The translations under genes and the position numbers were made by a program. The notes below the pieces were generated by a model, which saw nothing but the letters and a program-made list of their open reading frames with translations, searched no databases and had not been told where the DNA came from. Shown piece after piece: positions 1 to 11,489 of a stretch of DNA of 64,000 bases (its first letter is position 1; each line of letters begins with the position of its first letter). The stretch comes from Coprinus comatus (taxonomy: Eukaryota; Basidiomycota; Agaricomycetes; Agaricales; Agaricaceae): the NCBI GenBank assembly GCA_034638255.1, contig JAWPGT010000002.1, positions 372,001 to 436,000 of the forward strand, in the 5' to 3' direction.

Positions 1-1
1 T

Positions 2-1096
2 GGAGAAGGGCATCTGTTCTGCAAGGAATGTGTTTACACCGACCTATGTAAGTGCGGTCTCGATATCACTCCGTCTTTATTAACCGATACAGTGACGCAG
101 AAGAAGGACATCAAGAGACAGAAAGATAAATTAGATTCATGGAAACGGGAGAGTGAAGAGGAAAAATCACGGGCCCGCGAGACAGCTCGTGAACGAGTTT
201 TGCTAGAGTTTGAACAGAGTCAATTGGGATTAGCTGCACGCCCAGGGGGGATTGGAACGAAAGGTGGAGCATCAACTGAGGAAGGTATTGTTGCCGATTT
301 CAACGTCGTCTCTCCGTCCACTCAAAATTTATCAAGGCAGAGGCACAAAGCGAAAGTTCGAGTTTGACACATCAGCCGTTGAATCACTGCAACGGGAGGC
401 AGAGGAAGCGGCAATGCGCAAGATCGAGAAAGAACAGGCAGAAGCATTGAAAAGTAAACTCCCTGACTTCTGGTTACCCTCGTTAACTCCAACCTATACA
501 TCTACGGGGACTCCGACATCATTAAGTCAGGTTAAAATCCAAACTATGTGTCGTGGCGGCAATCCTGCACACGCTATATCGTTAGTCCCGAATTTCTCAT
601 TCAAAGCGTTGTCCCTAACAAGTTATAGCTTAAAGAGTTTAACTCCGGTTGAATTTACTGTCTACGAAGATAAATATCGAACGGGTGATAATGGGTCCGA
701 ATCTAACAACAAGGTATTAAAAGAAGATTTGGATCCCATATGCCCTTCTTGTAAAAAGCAGTTGTCTAACAACCTCCTCCTATTTCGTGAGTGATCATAA
801 TCTGCTTCACTACTATTGATAATATTTATCTTTATTGTTATACACATGGTAGTAATGAAGCCTTGTGGGCATGTCACTTGTAAAACGTGCACTGATAAAT
901 TGGTGCGACCATCAAGCCAGTGCATAGCCTGTGATCATCAACTTAAAAAGCAAGATATAATTGAGCTCAAACGAGAGGGTACGGGTTCAGTTTTTAACTC
1001 ACGTAGCTTCTCTGACTTTCCTGTTGCTTAGGGACGGGATTCGCAGGAGGAGGTATTGCAGAGGCCTCTAGAACCGGTGTAGCTTTCCAAGGATAG
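2..1096 (+). CDS. NOSIP: NOSIP-family U-box/RING-like protein, 5' truncated
   Basis: The 5' end lies outside the window. Six exons can be joined: 2-47, 93-284, 337-580, 629-786, 853-978 and 1032-1096; their total length is divisible by three. The product starts in the N-terminal zf-NOSIP region (GEGHLFCKECVY), followed by a charged helix typical of the family (QKKDIKRQKDKL), a KRKFEFDTSAVESL segment, and a C-terminal U-box/RING-like module with CPSC and MKPCGHVTCKTC. It ends in the family-typical GTGFAGGG stretch. NOSIP homologues are nuclear E3-ligase-like proteins, linked to splicing complexes in animals. The third intron is 48 bp and in frame, so a plain ORF reads through it. The fungal function is not established; family assignment is firm. 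Confidence 0.9.
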
Positions 1097-1667
1097 CCGA
1101 AGTATCAATACACTATACTCATGGTTTTATCTCATGGCGTTGATGCGCTTTACTTCTCCCCGATCTTCATCTCCACTCTAGTGTGGATCGAACTCTACGT
1201 GAATGTGTATCCCTTGGTTCTCCGAGTTCTTCCTGCCAGTGTTTGCGATAATTTTACCAAGTTTCTTGAGGCATCTCACAGGAAGTAACCGCTCCACCTC
1301 CTCGCGACCAATCTGTATCAGTCACTAAATAATATTTTAACCCATGACGACGCACTTGTGCTTCTATGGTTGAGTTGAGGAACAAGTATGATTCTTCTTG
1401 GAGCTACCATAATGACCCGATGGAACAATGTGAACTCGTCAATCTATATGGGCGGCTGGAGGTACTAGGCTCAGTGGAACTATTCTTATCGCTCGCCTTC
1501 TCATGGTTGCATCACTTGTATCTCAGGTGGTTATTAATATCCACTAATACAGGTTTACACGAGGAAGCCATCCTCTTAATATGTTGTGAGGGTGCGTTCT
1601 CATTATAAAAGGCAATGGAAATGGTAGTGTAACCCATTCCCTTCTCCAATATTCTTCCTCACCTATC
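1097..1667. other. intergenic, TATA-type promoter at its 3' end
   Basis: No convincing exon is present; the only longer ORF (1366-1608) has no recognisable protein character. A TATAAAA box lies at 1604-1610, about 60 bp before the ATG of the first aspartic protease. Confidence 0.55.
1604..1610 (+). promoter_or_regulatory. TATA box of first aspartic protease
   Basis: TATAAAA about 58-64 bp upstream of the ATG at 1668. The tandem paralogue has a similar TATA-like element at a matching distance, which supports it. Confidence 0.6.
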
Positions 1668-3359
1668 ATGCGTTCGAGCTTGTATTTCACTGCTACCCTT
1701 GCTATTCTCCCCGCTATGGGCTTTGTAATCCCTGCAAACCCAAGAATAGGAACAGTTGTTCCTTTAACTAGGCGGGCCAACAAGCTTATCGATAATGATG
1801 GTGTTGTCAAGTCCGATATTTTACAAGGACAGGTCTCCAGAGTGGCAAAGTTTGTATCCTCAATAAATGCTTTCGTTTCATGTTAATGTTTGTTCATCTA
1901 GTAAAATGGACCGCGGGTTCCGGGCCTATCAGAAGAATACTGGCACGGAACACCCCAACTGTGCAAAGCTGTTAGATAAAAGAGATACTGGGGCTCTTCC
2001 TCTGATTGATGACGACGAGGTGTTGTGGCACGGATCCATAACGGTTGGTACACCCCCGAAAGAATTCACAGGTTAGCTTAAATATGATCTTCATTTCTGT
2101 CGCTAATGTTCATTAATCAATGCAGTTGATTTTGATACTGGTGCGTGATCTAGGATCCTTTAAATGGATCGAGGTTCATGATGCTTCTCTACAGGAAGCA
2201 GTGATCTATTTTTACCTGGTCCTGACTGTGGTCGAACATGTCGAGGTCACGAAATCTATGAGACGGGCACAAGCACAACTGCTCGCGATCAACGCCAAAC
2301 ATTCACTCTCGGGTTTGGTGACGGTTCAAGTGTACAAGGAGAAGTTTTCGCTGACACTGTGTCCATTGCTAATTTGACCGTAAGTAGCATCTATCTATGA
2401 TAATCGAGAATGGGATCTGATAATCATGCAATGGATGCACAGGTAACTAATCAAGCTGTTGGAGCAGCCACTCAATATTCGACCGGTTTTGAAGTTAACC
2501 AGTTCCCTCCTGATGGTCTTATGGGCATGGCCTTCGCTGAAATATCGGTGTTCAGGCGGGACCCAGTTTTCGAGACGATGATCGCCCAAGAAACAACCGA
2601 TGCCCCACAATTCAGCTTTAAACTTGCAGAAGAAGGCTCTGAGCTGTTCTTGGGCGGTGTTAACCCAGAATTGTTCCAAGGCGAATTCACGAATATCCCC
2701 ATATCCCGAAAGGTTGCCGAGTTTCCCAAAGAATATCGATAATGCATTAGTTAACAAAACTGTGTTATTTTAGGGGTTCTGGCAAGTGACAATGGATTCC
2801 GCTAATGTGGACGGTGCTTCTGCAGTCACTAACCAAGAGGCCGCTATTGATACTGGCACCACTCTCATTGTTGCTCCTCAGGCTGAGGTCGAGCAGTTCT
2901 ATCAGTCTATCCCCGGATCCCAAGATGCATCACAGACTATCGGTGCTGGCTTCTTTACTTGTAAGCTAACTAGAAGATAAAAAGGTTAGACCATAATACT
3001 GACGTATTTATTCAGTCCCTTGTGATGCCAACCCCAACGTTAGTTTGACCTTCGGTGGTAAAGAGTTTGCCATTCCTCCCGAATTCTTCAACTTGGGTAC
3101 TGTAAGTGCTGGATCGCAAGAGTGTGTTGGTGGTATTGCGGGTGTCACCAATATTGACTGTAAGTGTTGCTAAAACTTAGTTTACATGATGTATTGATGT
3201 TTTCCACCAGTGTGGGTTGTGGGTGATATATTCCTACGTGCTGTCTACTCAAGTGAGTGAACATTTCTGCTTGGACGCTTTGGCGGAATCTAATACTACT
3301 TTCCCCATTTAGCCTTTGATGTTGGTAATGAGACTGTCGGTTTTGCGGAGCTTGCTTGA
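1668..3359 (+). CDS. secreted pepsin-like aspartic protease (A1 family), copy 1
   Basis: Nine exons (1668-1849, 1902-2071, 2126-2140, 2195-2379, 2443-2712, 2774-2960, 3016-3159, 3211-3252, 3313-3359) sum to 1242 nt, 413 residues. The N-terminus is a signal peptide (hydrophobic core LYFTATLAILPAMGFV), followed by a propeptide with LTRRAN and a DKRDTG segment that looks like a Kex2-type maturation site. Both catalytic motifs are present: DTGSSD and IDTGTT. Family landmarks PDGLMGMAF, FSFKL, LFLGGVN and the C-terminal VVGDIFLRAVY are also present. It should be an endopeptidase secreted for extracellular or vacuolar protein breakdown. The first catalytic Asp sits on a 15-nt micro-exon (2126-2140). 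The next gene downstream is a paralogue with the same exon layout. Confidence 0.93.
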
Positions 3360-3719
3360 AGTGTTTCAACGGAGTATACACCGCCGACCGGGTGTTCGGT
3401 CGCGGTGTGATTGTGCATATGTCCTCCATTGTCTTTCATGTTGTAAACGTATTGAGGCACCTTTGTTTATGTGGATAATTAGATACCTTTGCGATATGCA
3501 AATTTATTTTTATGGAGTGCAGATCAAATCCCGACACTAGGCTGACGGCGGCGCCCCGAGGTTATTATCTGACGTCCCTCAATGAGCGTGAGTAAAACTT
3601 CACTAGTCTCATCGAAGCATCGAACCCTGCTGGGCATGCCGAGAACGCGGAGAGGTATAAGTAGTAACACGCCTGAAACGTAATTCGTAAAGCCCCTGTT
3701 CATTTCTCCCCCATCTACT
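3360..3719. other. spacer between the two protease paralogues
   Basis: Holds the 3' end of copy 1 and the promoter of copy 2. No coding signal was seen apart from the TATA-like element near 3656. Confidence 0.5.
3656..3663 (+). promoter_or_regulatory. TATA-like box of second aspartic protease
   Basis: TATAAGTA about 57-64 bp before the ATG at 3720, at the same distance as in the upstream paralogue. Confidence 0.5.
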
Positions 3720-5460
3720 ATGTATCTGTCCTATTCCGCGCCCGTTGTGCTCCTTTGTGTGGTCCCGTTTCTGTCTGGAGTTTCTGCTGGAAAAGAAATT
3801 CTGTTACAGAGGGAGGAAGCTGGAGGATTAGCCATTCCTTTACGACGTTCTTTGAACTCTGCTGTGGATGATAATGGTGTTGTAAAGCGTGAAGTTTTAC
3901 AAGCCGAAGTTTCTAAATTATCAGGGTACAATTTACTACGCTTTTATAATTCCCAAGATCTCAAGCAACCGAATTTTATAGGAGAGTTGCTCGGGCGTTT
4001 GATGCATACAAGAAGAGAACTGGATCCATTCATCCTAATGATAAACGCACCGAGAAGGTTTTGACCAAAAGAGGCACAGGAGGTCTTGATTTGGGTGTTA
4101 CCGAAGATTCATTATGGTATGGAGCAATTGAGATAGGAACTCCTGCTAGGGTTTTTGCTGGTAAGTGTGTCGTTGTTCTGTCATTGTTTTGTTATTAATG
4201 GGGCTGTCGGTTTTTTTCAGTCCAGTTTGATACAGGTGATATATCTCTTCCATTTTTTGTTTGTCAGACTATGAAACCTATTGACTGGACAATAAACTAA
4301 TTAGGCAGCAGTGATTTGTTACTATCAGGCACTGGTTGCACTGACGAACATTGCGCTAGTCGCAAGTCTTATGATCCTTCTCAAAGTTCAACAACACAAG
4401 ATACAAAAACACAATTTGACATTGGCTCTGAAGATCAGACAGAGATTGCAGGAACAATCTATAAAGATACTGTATCTATTGCAGGTTTAAAAGTGAGTGA
4501 ACACTCGACGTAATTGTTTTCTGGTGTCATTAGTCCTCTAATAGCTTGTTGGATTTTCCAGGCAGAACAACAAGCGATCGGTGCACTTTCGCAAGTCGGG
4601 GGTCTATTCGGAAACAATCGCTATACCCCTGATGGTATTTTGGGAATGGCATTTCCTGAAATATCAAACTTGGAACAAGACCCAGTCCTTCAATCGTTGA
4701 TTGCTAATGGTGTTTTGAGTAACCCTCAGTTCAGTTTCCGACTGGCTGATTCGGAACCTGAACTTTTCTTGGGTGGTGTCAATGCTGCTCAATTTACTGG
4801 AGACTTCGCAACTGCTCAGGTGACCCAAAAGGTTTCTATTTTTTGCTATTCCAAATAAATACATACCTAAACATACTGACTACAGGGATTTTGGCAAGTG
4901 GCATTAGATGCTGTTAATATTGGAGGCTCTGCGGTTCTTTCGAACAAGGAAGCAATTATTGATACCGGGAGTCATATTATCTATGGCCCACCCAGTGAGG
5001 TATCAGAGTTTTATAAACGCTTCCCAGGAGCTACAGATGCTTCGTCAACCGTTAATCCTGGATTTTACACATGTAAGTGGATATCTTGAGAATACATGGC
5101 GTGATTCAAATCCCTTGCGTAGATTATTGCAATTCGACTTCTGAAGTCAGTTTGACGTTTGGAGGGAAATTATTCTCCATTCCTGCGGAAAGCTTCAAGC
5201 TAGGTAAAGTTAGTCAAGATTCAGGAGATTGCATTGGCGCTATCGCTGCTACTGGAGATAGTTCAAATTGTGAGTCCGACACACCTAAAACCACCGCGCC
5301 GTTCTAATACTTGCGACTAGTCTGGGTTGTTGGTGGAGCTTTCCTACGTCATGTTTATACCAGTGAGTATTCAGGTCCATAAAGGTTAAATTGATGTTGA
5401 CCGATCCCTGCAGCCTTCAATGTTGGTGGTCTCTCCGTTGGGTTTGCGAACTTGGCTTAA
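3720..5460 (+). CDS. secreted pepsin-like aspartic protease (A1 family), copy 2
   Basis: Nine exons (3720-3925, 3982-4160, 4221-4235, 4305-4492, 4562-4831, 4886-5072, 5123-5269, 5321-5362, 5414-5460) sum to 1281 nt, 426 residues. Intron positions and phases match copy 1 one for one, so the pair is a tandem duplication. A signal peptide (VVLLCVVPFLSGVSA) precedes a propeptide ending near LTKRGTG. The first catalytic motif is DTGSSD, again encoded across a 15-nt micro-exon. The second reads IDTGSH, where copy 1 has IDTGTT. Other landmarks are PDGILGMAF, FSFRL, LFLGGVN and VVGGAFLRHVY. The Asp dyad is intact, so activity is expected. The His after DTGS is uncommon for the family and could alter the active-site surroundings. 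Confidence 0.92.
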
Positions 5461-5605
5461 TAGGATCTTTCATATTGCTTTTGTTTCTGCTTTGCGAACA
5501 TTGGACTTTTTTTCTTTCTGTTCTACGAACACTCATTTCTGTTTGTCGTGCAATTGAACATTATATTCCATGAGTTATAAAATGTGTATTAAAAAAATCA
5601 AAAAA

Positions 5606-6364
5606 TTATTTGCGTCCAGCCTGTACCCGAACGCGCGGATCACGTTCGTTTCGTTTGCGGAGCTTTTCCTGGCGTTTACTTGTAGATTCTTTTTCCTCTG
5701 TGGATTCTGTGGGATTTGAAGAACGTCCAAGGAAAAAGGGAGCAATAGCAGATGTCCAGAGTTTATAGACTGCGAAAAGTGGAATCTAAATAAGGGTAGA
5801 AGCCATTAATCCTTGAGAAATTAACTCCCCATAAAACTGTGTGACATACCACCATGTAAAGCAACCAAAACCATTCACCAAAGACTCCACTCCCTATCTG
5901 ACATGTCCCTATTTTATTTTTCAATGGTAAATTTAGTCTCGTGTAAACAAAGATTTGAAATGAAAAAAAAAAAAATGTAAGAGAAAAACGTACATGTTAC
6001 ATATAGAATATCAAAACACCATTCAGTTACGCCGGTCTGACTGAGGTCTTCACCATAAGAAAGTAAAGTAGCAGTTGTAGGATCACGTCTTGGGGTTCCT
6101 ATCTTGATGAGATAATTTGAAAGAAAGAGGGATGGGAAGAAAGTGACAATATAAATGGCCAATGAGGTTTTAGAAGGCGGTAGAGAGCCGCGTCTAAATA
6201 GGAAACGAAGGATGAGAGAAATTATTGTTGGCAAAAGCATGCCAAGCTTCAAATTCTTCACTGTAGCTTCATTCTGGTGAGCTGTTACAAATGCATCAGC
6301 TTTTTTGTAGCATTGATTATAAGAAAGGTAGCGTACCAATGCGTTTTGCGGAGGCGTTGGCCAT
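5606..6364 (-). CDS. SND2: Snd2/TMEM208 (DUF788), SRP-independent ER targeting
   Basis: Four exons on the minus strand (6364-6337, 6281-5994, 5908-5850, 5785-5606) give 555 nt, 184 residues. I chose the ATG at 6362-6364 because it yields MANASAKRIAHQNE joined cleanly by a 55-bp intron; the longer upstream frame runs into the divergent gene's promoter. The protein has the DUF788 layout: HQNEATVKNLK lead, LRFLFRRGSLPPSK, a hydrophobic pair, then SYGEDLSQTGVTEW, further membrane segments, and a basic tail (KRQEKLRKRNERDPRVRV). Snd2 homologues are ER membrane proteins of the SND pathway, which handles proteins with central or C-terminal membrane anchors. The second intron (5993-5909) carries a long poly(T) tract. 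Confidence 0.88.
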
Positions 6365-6480
6365 AATTGATTGTCGTGGAGCTTAGCTGGTTGGCCTGGT
6401 AGAATTATTCCAGTATTTGGTGGGTCACGTGACCAATATAACAAACGCGTTTGTTTTGGCGTCATAGCACTCTTTCCTTA
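6365..6480. promoter_or_regulatory. divergent promoter with CACGTG palindrome and CCAAT
   Basis: Only 116 bp separate the start codons of Snd2 (minus) and the Myb gene (plus). It contains the 12-bp palindrome GGTCACGTGACC (6423-6434) followed directly by a CCAAT pentamer. The E-box core recurs in other promoters of this window. Confidence 0.6.
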
Positions 6481-8973
6481 ATGCCACTAGAGTCAGAACT
6501 CGCTCAGAATGCTATTCAATCCAACCTTGTGATACAACAAACCCTTACAGAACAAGTATCCAAACTTCAGGCTCAACTGAAGGAGCTAGAGCAACTCACA
6601 GTGAGTTACACGTTCAAACCTTGTTACATTATCAAGTCAGTGGAACTTACTGTTCGGTGGTAGGATACAGTTAATAAAGCTGTTACGACAGAAACAATAC
6701 CAGAAGAAGCATTTGAAAGCGAGATACAGATACCCGGAGCCAAAAGAGTGACAAGTCTAATACCTTCATTTGAACTCTTGTTACCAGTGAGTGACGTAAA
6801 TGGACCGTAGCTAAGAGTAATTTCATCCATGTCACAGACATCTCCATTCTATGCAGAAGCTTCCAAAAGAGCTCATTATGAACGGTGGACCACTCCTCAC
6901 CCAAGTAAGTATCACTTGTTAATGCATGAAGTTATATTTTGATTAATTTATACGCACTGCAAGTCAACTCGGAGGTACTTGCCGACGCAGTCAAGAAAGA
7001 GAATATGAGATTAGAAGCATATAGAGAATTACAGAAGTACGTATACCATTTCACAATTTCCTTTGTTTTCAACCTCATTGAACCTTAGCCCCTCAGCACC
7101 ATCTATTGACTTAGAAACCAATGTTGAAGGAATTGATTGGGTGATTGTAGCAGAAAAGGTATAAAATAATAGATCTCCTTATGATTGTTGAAAATGGGTT
7201 TACTCAATTGATGTTATTTGAAGGTGACTGATAATTCTCAAATCAAACGCACGCCGGAAGAATGTCGAATACAATGGTTAGGAACTCTACGTCCAACTAT
7301 CAATAAAGACGAATGGACCCAACAAGAAGTGGACCAGTTGCATCAACTTATAGCTACTACAATGGCTAACAGAGAGAAGATCAACTGGGTGCAGGTTGCC
7401 AAAGATCTAGGGGTATGAAGTTGACTTAACCAGACCACGAGAAACCCTCAACGATACTTTGATAGACGAATCGAATACCTTTGGAATGTATGAAACGTGC
7501 AACTACAAGACCAAGACATCATTGGGATACTGTATCTGACGAAAAGTTATTGGAAGGTGTCAAGAAATATGGAACAAATAATTGGAACCTTGGTAAGCAA
7601 TAACTTTCCACAAATTATCTCAAGTTAACAAAAAATACAGTTGCGAAACATGTATCAGAATTTGTTACTACTGCCCAGTGTCAAATGCGTTACTTCCGTT
7701 CTGTTGATCCAACTATCAAACGTGGACCATGGTCTGCTAAAGAAGACAGTCGATTACGCAAAGCATTTGAAGCATATGGAACTTCATGGATTGACGTATC
7801 ATCCGTGATGTATGGAAGAACAAATGATCAATGTAGAGAACGTTGGACTGAAATTGGTACCGGCGATGGTGGAAAAGGTGCTTGGTCTATTGAAGAGGAT
7901 AAAAGACTATTAGATGCTGTGGAAGAGTTGGGTCATAATTGGAAGAATGTTTGTGTAAAAGTTGGAGGTGGAAGAACATCTACAAATGTATGTTTTTGTT
8001 TTCTACAGTTTTTGAAGAGATTGAGGTTGCTGATATGTATTCCCTGGTGTTTTTTGTACAGTGTCGACTTCGTTACGGTAGGATAAAATCCCGAAAACAA
8101 ACACAAACGGCTTCTGAAAGCTCTGAAACTCCTGAACCTATGATGACCTTAAATACAGTAGCTTCCATGACCACGCCAGTTGCGCCTATTCCCTCCCTGA
8201 AAGCTACAACAACTCGAAGGACACGGAAGTCGAGGAAAACAGTCCCCGAAGTCGAGGTTACCGCATCCAACACAACAACAAACGACGAGTCTCCTACAAT
8301 AGCTGAAATTGAAGCTACTCCTCAGTTATCCACACCAAGACCCAAACCAAGAGCTACACGAAAGGTTAATAAAGGAAAGGAAAAGGCGGTAGAAACGTTA
8401 GTTGAATCTTCGAGTATGAATATAGTGGACGGAAATCCGAATTCGGGACATTCTACTGAATTAGCAGGACCTTCAATAACTCAAACTCCAATTTCTTTCA
8501 ATACGGCCAGTGTTACTTCTGAATTATACCCACTAGAATCATCTCAACCTCGAATACCAATACCGGGCGTAGAGCGCGAAATTATTATTGGTAAACGTAC
8601 TAGGCATATGAATGAGAATAATAGCGAAGAGGAAGAGGAGGAGGGAGAGGAGAAACATCAACGACAAATGAAGAAGCAGAAAACAAATAATAGCAATGAT
8701 GCATCTTTACCTTCTCAAGATGGTGATAATAATCGTAACGGAGAAGTCAACGACAATAATATTAATATGAATAGAGAAAATGATGAAAATGCTAATCATA
8801 ATGATAATTCAAGAGGCTCAGGGATGAGGAGGGGGAGAGGAAGGGGTAGAGGTGGTGGTGGTGGTAGGTTTCCGATTGGTACAGGAACAAGAAATTTACC
8901 AACACCGAGAAGATCTACTCGTGTTGCGAGTACCAACAATCCTATGACCACGAATCCCAATCCTAATCCTTAA
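6481..8973 (+). CDS. multi-Myb-repeat protein, SNAPC4 (SNAP190)-like
   Basis: Ten exons can be joined from the ATG at 6481: 6481-6600, 6664-6786, 6838-6904, 6964-7036, 7089-7158, 7224-7412, 7466-7592, 7641-7987, then 8062-8973. They stay in phase and give about 675 residues. The N-terminus has a short coiled coil (LTEQVSKLQAQLKELEQL). Residues about 130-380 hold successive Myb/SANT repeats with the spaced Trp pattern (NKDEWTQQEVDQL, RHHWDTVSDEKLLEG, KRGPWSAKEDSRL, KGAWSIEEDKRLL). The first half-repeat ending RTPEECRIQW and the four-and-a-half repeat layout resemble SNAPC4, the DNA-binding subunit of the snRNA-activating complex. The C-terminal third is low-complexity: an acidic Glu run, Asn-rich stretches and an RGRGRGRGG box. 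A Bas1-type Myb regulator is the main alternative. Confidence 0.82.
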
Positions 8974-9163
8974 GCTTGTATGCTTCAAAGTAGTTCTATC
9001 CATGTTTACTACAATAGTAATTCGTATAATAATAATAATTCTTATGTTCCCTGAACGGGTCTTATTGGAAAGGAAAGGATAAGTGGAGAAAATCGTATAT
9101 TATACATAACGTAGTAAAGAAAGAAAGAAAAAAAATCACAACACACAAAAGTCTAAAAACATT

Positions 9164-10619
9164 TCAACGAACACCACCACCAACTCTCCATCTCTTCCTA
9201 GGATGTAACCCAGTTTCCCAATTAACAATATGTCCCAATAGTTCAGCGTCTTCTTGACCTGTACTATCTTCTGTGGCCAATAACAAGTTTTTAAGTGATT
9301 CTTGTACTAAACCTGCTGTTTTGAGTTTCTTTTCTAAGGAAGGTAATGCCGCTTTTTTGGGTGGTGACGCCTGTAAACCATATATATATATATAAGAAAA
9401 ATAGAACCAATTAAAAAGAGGAATATTGAGGGAGACAAGAGGCGAAGAACAAGAAACAAAGGACACGTACGGGAGTTTGTAAATAAGTATGTTTAGGTGG
9501 AAGTTGAGGTAAATAAGGAGGTAAACCACGAAGTGTAGTTGGAATTATAGGTGGTCCTGTTTCATCATCCGATTGTAAAAGTTCAGGTGATGGAGAACGG
9601 GATATTGAAGATAGAAGTTGTGCTGGCATGATTTTTGGTTCTATAAATGAGTGTAATTGACGTTTTAAAAAAAATAAATCAAATTTTGTCTCAGGGAGAG
9701 GAGGGGAAAATGTACTTCGTTTTTTGTGTTTCTTTGTCTTCGTTGTTGATGTTGATGTTGAAAGATAATTATAAGTAGTTGGAGTTGGGATTCCTTGTGT
9801 TGTAGGTGTTGATATTTCCGTTTGCATTGCATTTGGATTGTAATTTGGGTCCGAGTTTGGATTTGGTAAAGCTGGTTGTGTTGGTGGTAATCGACGTTTA
9901 TGAGCGATAGGATATATATCTTTCATCGTTATACCGAAATCATCACATGCTAAAAGTAGATCGGTGATTAAAGCACCTGTTCTATTTGCCAAATTCGCGT
10001 ATTCATGTGCTCTTTCAAACATTTGTTCGACAACTAGAAAAAAAAAGAATAAAAGGGAATAAGAAAGGGACGCGTAAACGCGTAGATTTTGTCAAGAGAA
10101 ATTAGAATAAAATAAAAAGAACGTACAAGAAGTTACTTCCAGTTCCAAACGTTTAATAGTTTGACTTTCAGCCTTTTCAAAACCAACGTTTATAACTTCA
10201 TTTTCAATCAATCTTTTCAAAGCATTGGAAGCAACTTTAGGGGTTACTGTAGGTTCTGGAGGTTCTGGTGGTCTTGCAGGAGCTGGGTTTGTTTGTTTAT
10301 TATTATGCAAATATAAACCCGTTGTTGAAGAGATCCCAAGACCAGACAATCCAGATGAAGTGGTTGTAAGTGATAATCCAGATAATCCAGTTCCAATACC
10401 ACCACCTGAGGTTGAAGTTGCTGCATTGATTGCTGTGTTTGCTGTTGAAGTAGCATAAGGCGAATAATAGGATGAAGTTGGTTGTTGGACTTGAATGGGA
10501 ACGTTTGGGTAATGGTTAGTGTAATTTGCTGTTGCAGTTGATGTTGTTGATATTTGGGATGGAGTTGGGGTGTATGATGAGTATTGGATTTGAGGGGTTG
10601 CTGGGTTTGAGGTGTTCAT
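9164..10619 (-). CDS. TAF8: TFIID subunit 8 (TAF8)
   Basis: Three exons (10619-10127, 10033-9471, 9370-9164) sum to 1263 nt, 420 residues. A Ser/Thr/Gln/Pro-rich N-terminal tail of about 120 residues leads into a Bromo-TP histone fold (ASNALKRLIENEVI, then FVEQMFERAHEYANLANRTG and LITDLLLACDDFGI). The TAF8 C-terminal motif follows (LRGLPPYLPQLPPKHTYLQTP), the segment that in other species binds TAF2. The tail ends with basic residues after WETGLHPRKRWR. TAF8 pairs with TAF10 in TFIID, the promoter-recognition complex of RNA polymerase II. The second intron contains a (TA)n run. The start codon lies only 57 bp from that of the divergent FMN1. Confidence 0.88.
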
Positions 10620-10676
10620 GATGATGGTAGGTGACCAAGTTACTGATGGCCGTAAACTACGCTTATCTACTCTCTT

Positions 10677-11395
10677 ATGACTCTCATAGAGCCTCAACAC
10701 CCAGCAGCTCCACTTCAGACGGAGAGCTTTCGTGTATCGAGGCCACAGATTGTAGGCCCTGAGGTGCCCGAAGACCCGTTTCCCATTAAACTCGTTGGAC
10801 CTGTGCAAAAAGGATTTGGCAGAGGAGGCAAGGAACTTGGCTGTCCTACTGGTAAGTTCTTGACACTGTGTGCTACGATGATACCGATGGGTTACAGCCA
10901 ATTTGCCGGATGAGTCTATCCACGTCATGAGCTCTGTTGCAAAGACGGGTGTATACTACGGATATGCACAGATAATCCCACCTTTAGAGGATACCTGGTT
11001 CCCCACCGAGGACATCAAGGTGCTGCCGATGGTAATGAGTCTGGGCTGGAATCCATTCTACAAGAACGAACGTATGACTGCGGTATATATTACAACTCAT
11101 TTTTCTTCGCCTCTACTCATCTACTGGACAGGAAATCCACATTATGCATGACTTCAAATCTGACTTTTATGGATTGGAGATGCGAACAGTGGTGCTCGGC
11201 TACATCCGCCCAGAACTGGACTATACGTCGAGAGGCAAGTGAAAGATGTATATTTTATTGGTAGTGATGCTCAAAGCGATTGCAGAAGCGTTGATTGATG
11301 ATATCGAAACGGACAAGAAAGTTGCATTGCGATCTCTACAGCGTGCAAAATACCAGGAATATATAAAGGACCCGCTCTTTCGACAAATAGAGTGA
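10677..11395 (+). CDS. FMN1: riboflavin kinase
   Basis: Four exons (10677-10851, 10898-11082, 11132-11234, 11286-11395) sum to 573 nt, 190 residues. The product shows the flavokinase signature: [20 protein letters not shown], then [22 protein letters not shown], and [12 protein letters not shown] followed by [12 protein letters not shown]. The enzyme phosphorylates riboflavin with ATP to give FMN, the first step to all flavin cofactors. The third intron (11235-11285) begins with GC instead of GT (AGAG/GCAAGT). The nearest GT donor would throw the conserved EALIDDI segment out of frame. It is a lone kinase domain, as in fungi, not fused to FAD synthetase. Confidence 0.93.
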
Positions 11396-11489
11396 ATTAG
11401 GGATGAAGGATATAAATTACAACGATAGAGAGTACCTGGAAGGATTGAGTATAGAGCCCTAGAGCAGCAAGCAAGGATACATACGATTT

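Noticed and set aside
5914..6465. Single-exon 183-residue reading of the Snd2 gene
   Set aside because: It reads through two introns, starts inside the divergent promoter and ends in poly(Phe) from an intronic poly(T); the spliced model restores the family sequence.
9381..9396. TA dinucleotide run as a promoter TATA box
   Set aside because: It lies inside the second TAF8 intron and is best seen as simple sequence.
10092..10928. 278-residue minus-strand ORF upstream of TAF8
   Set aside because: Its first 100 residues are the antisense of FMN1 exon 1; TAF8 starts at 10619.
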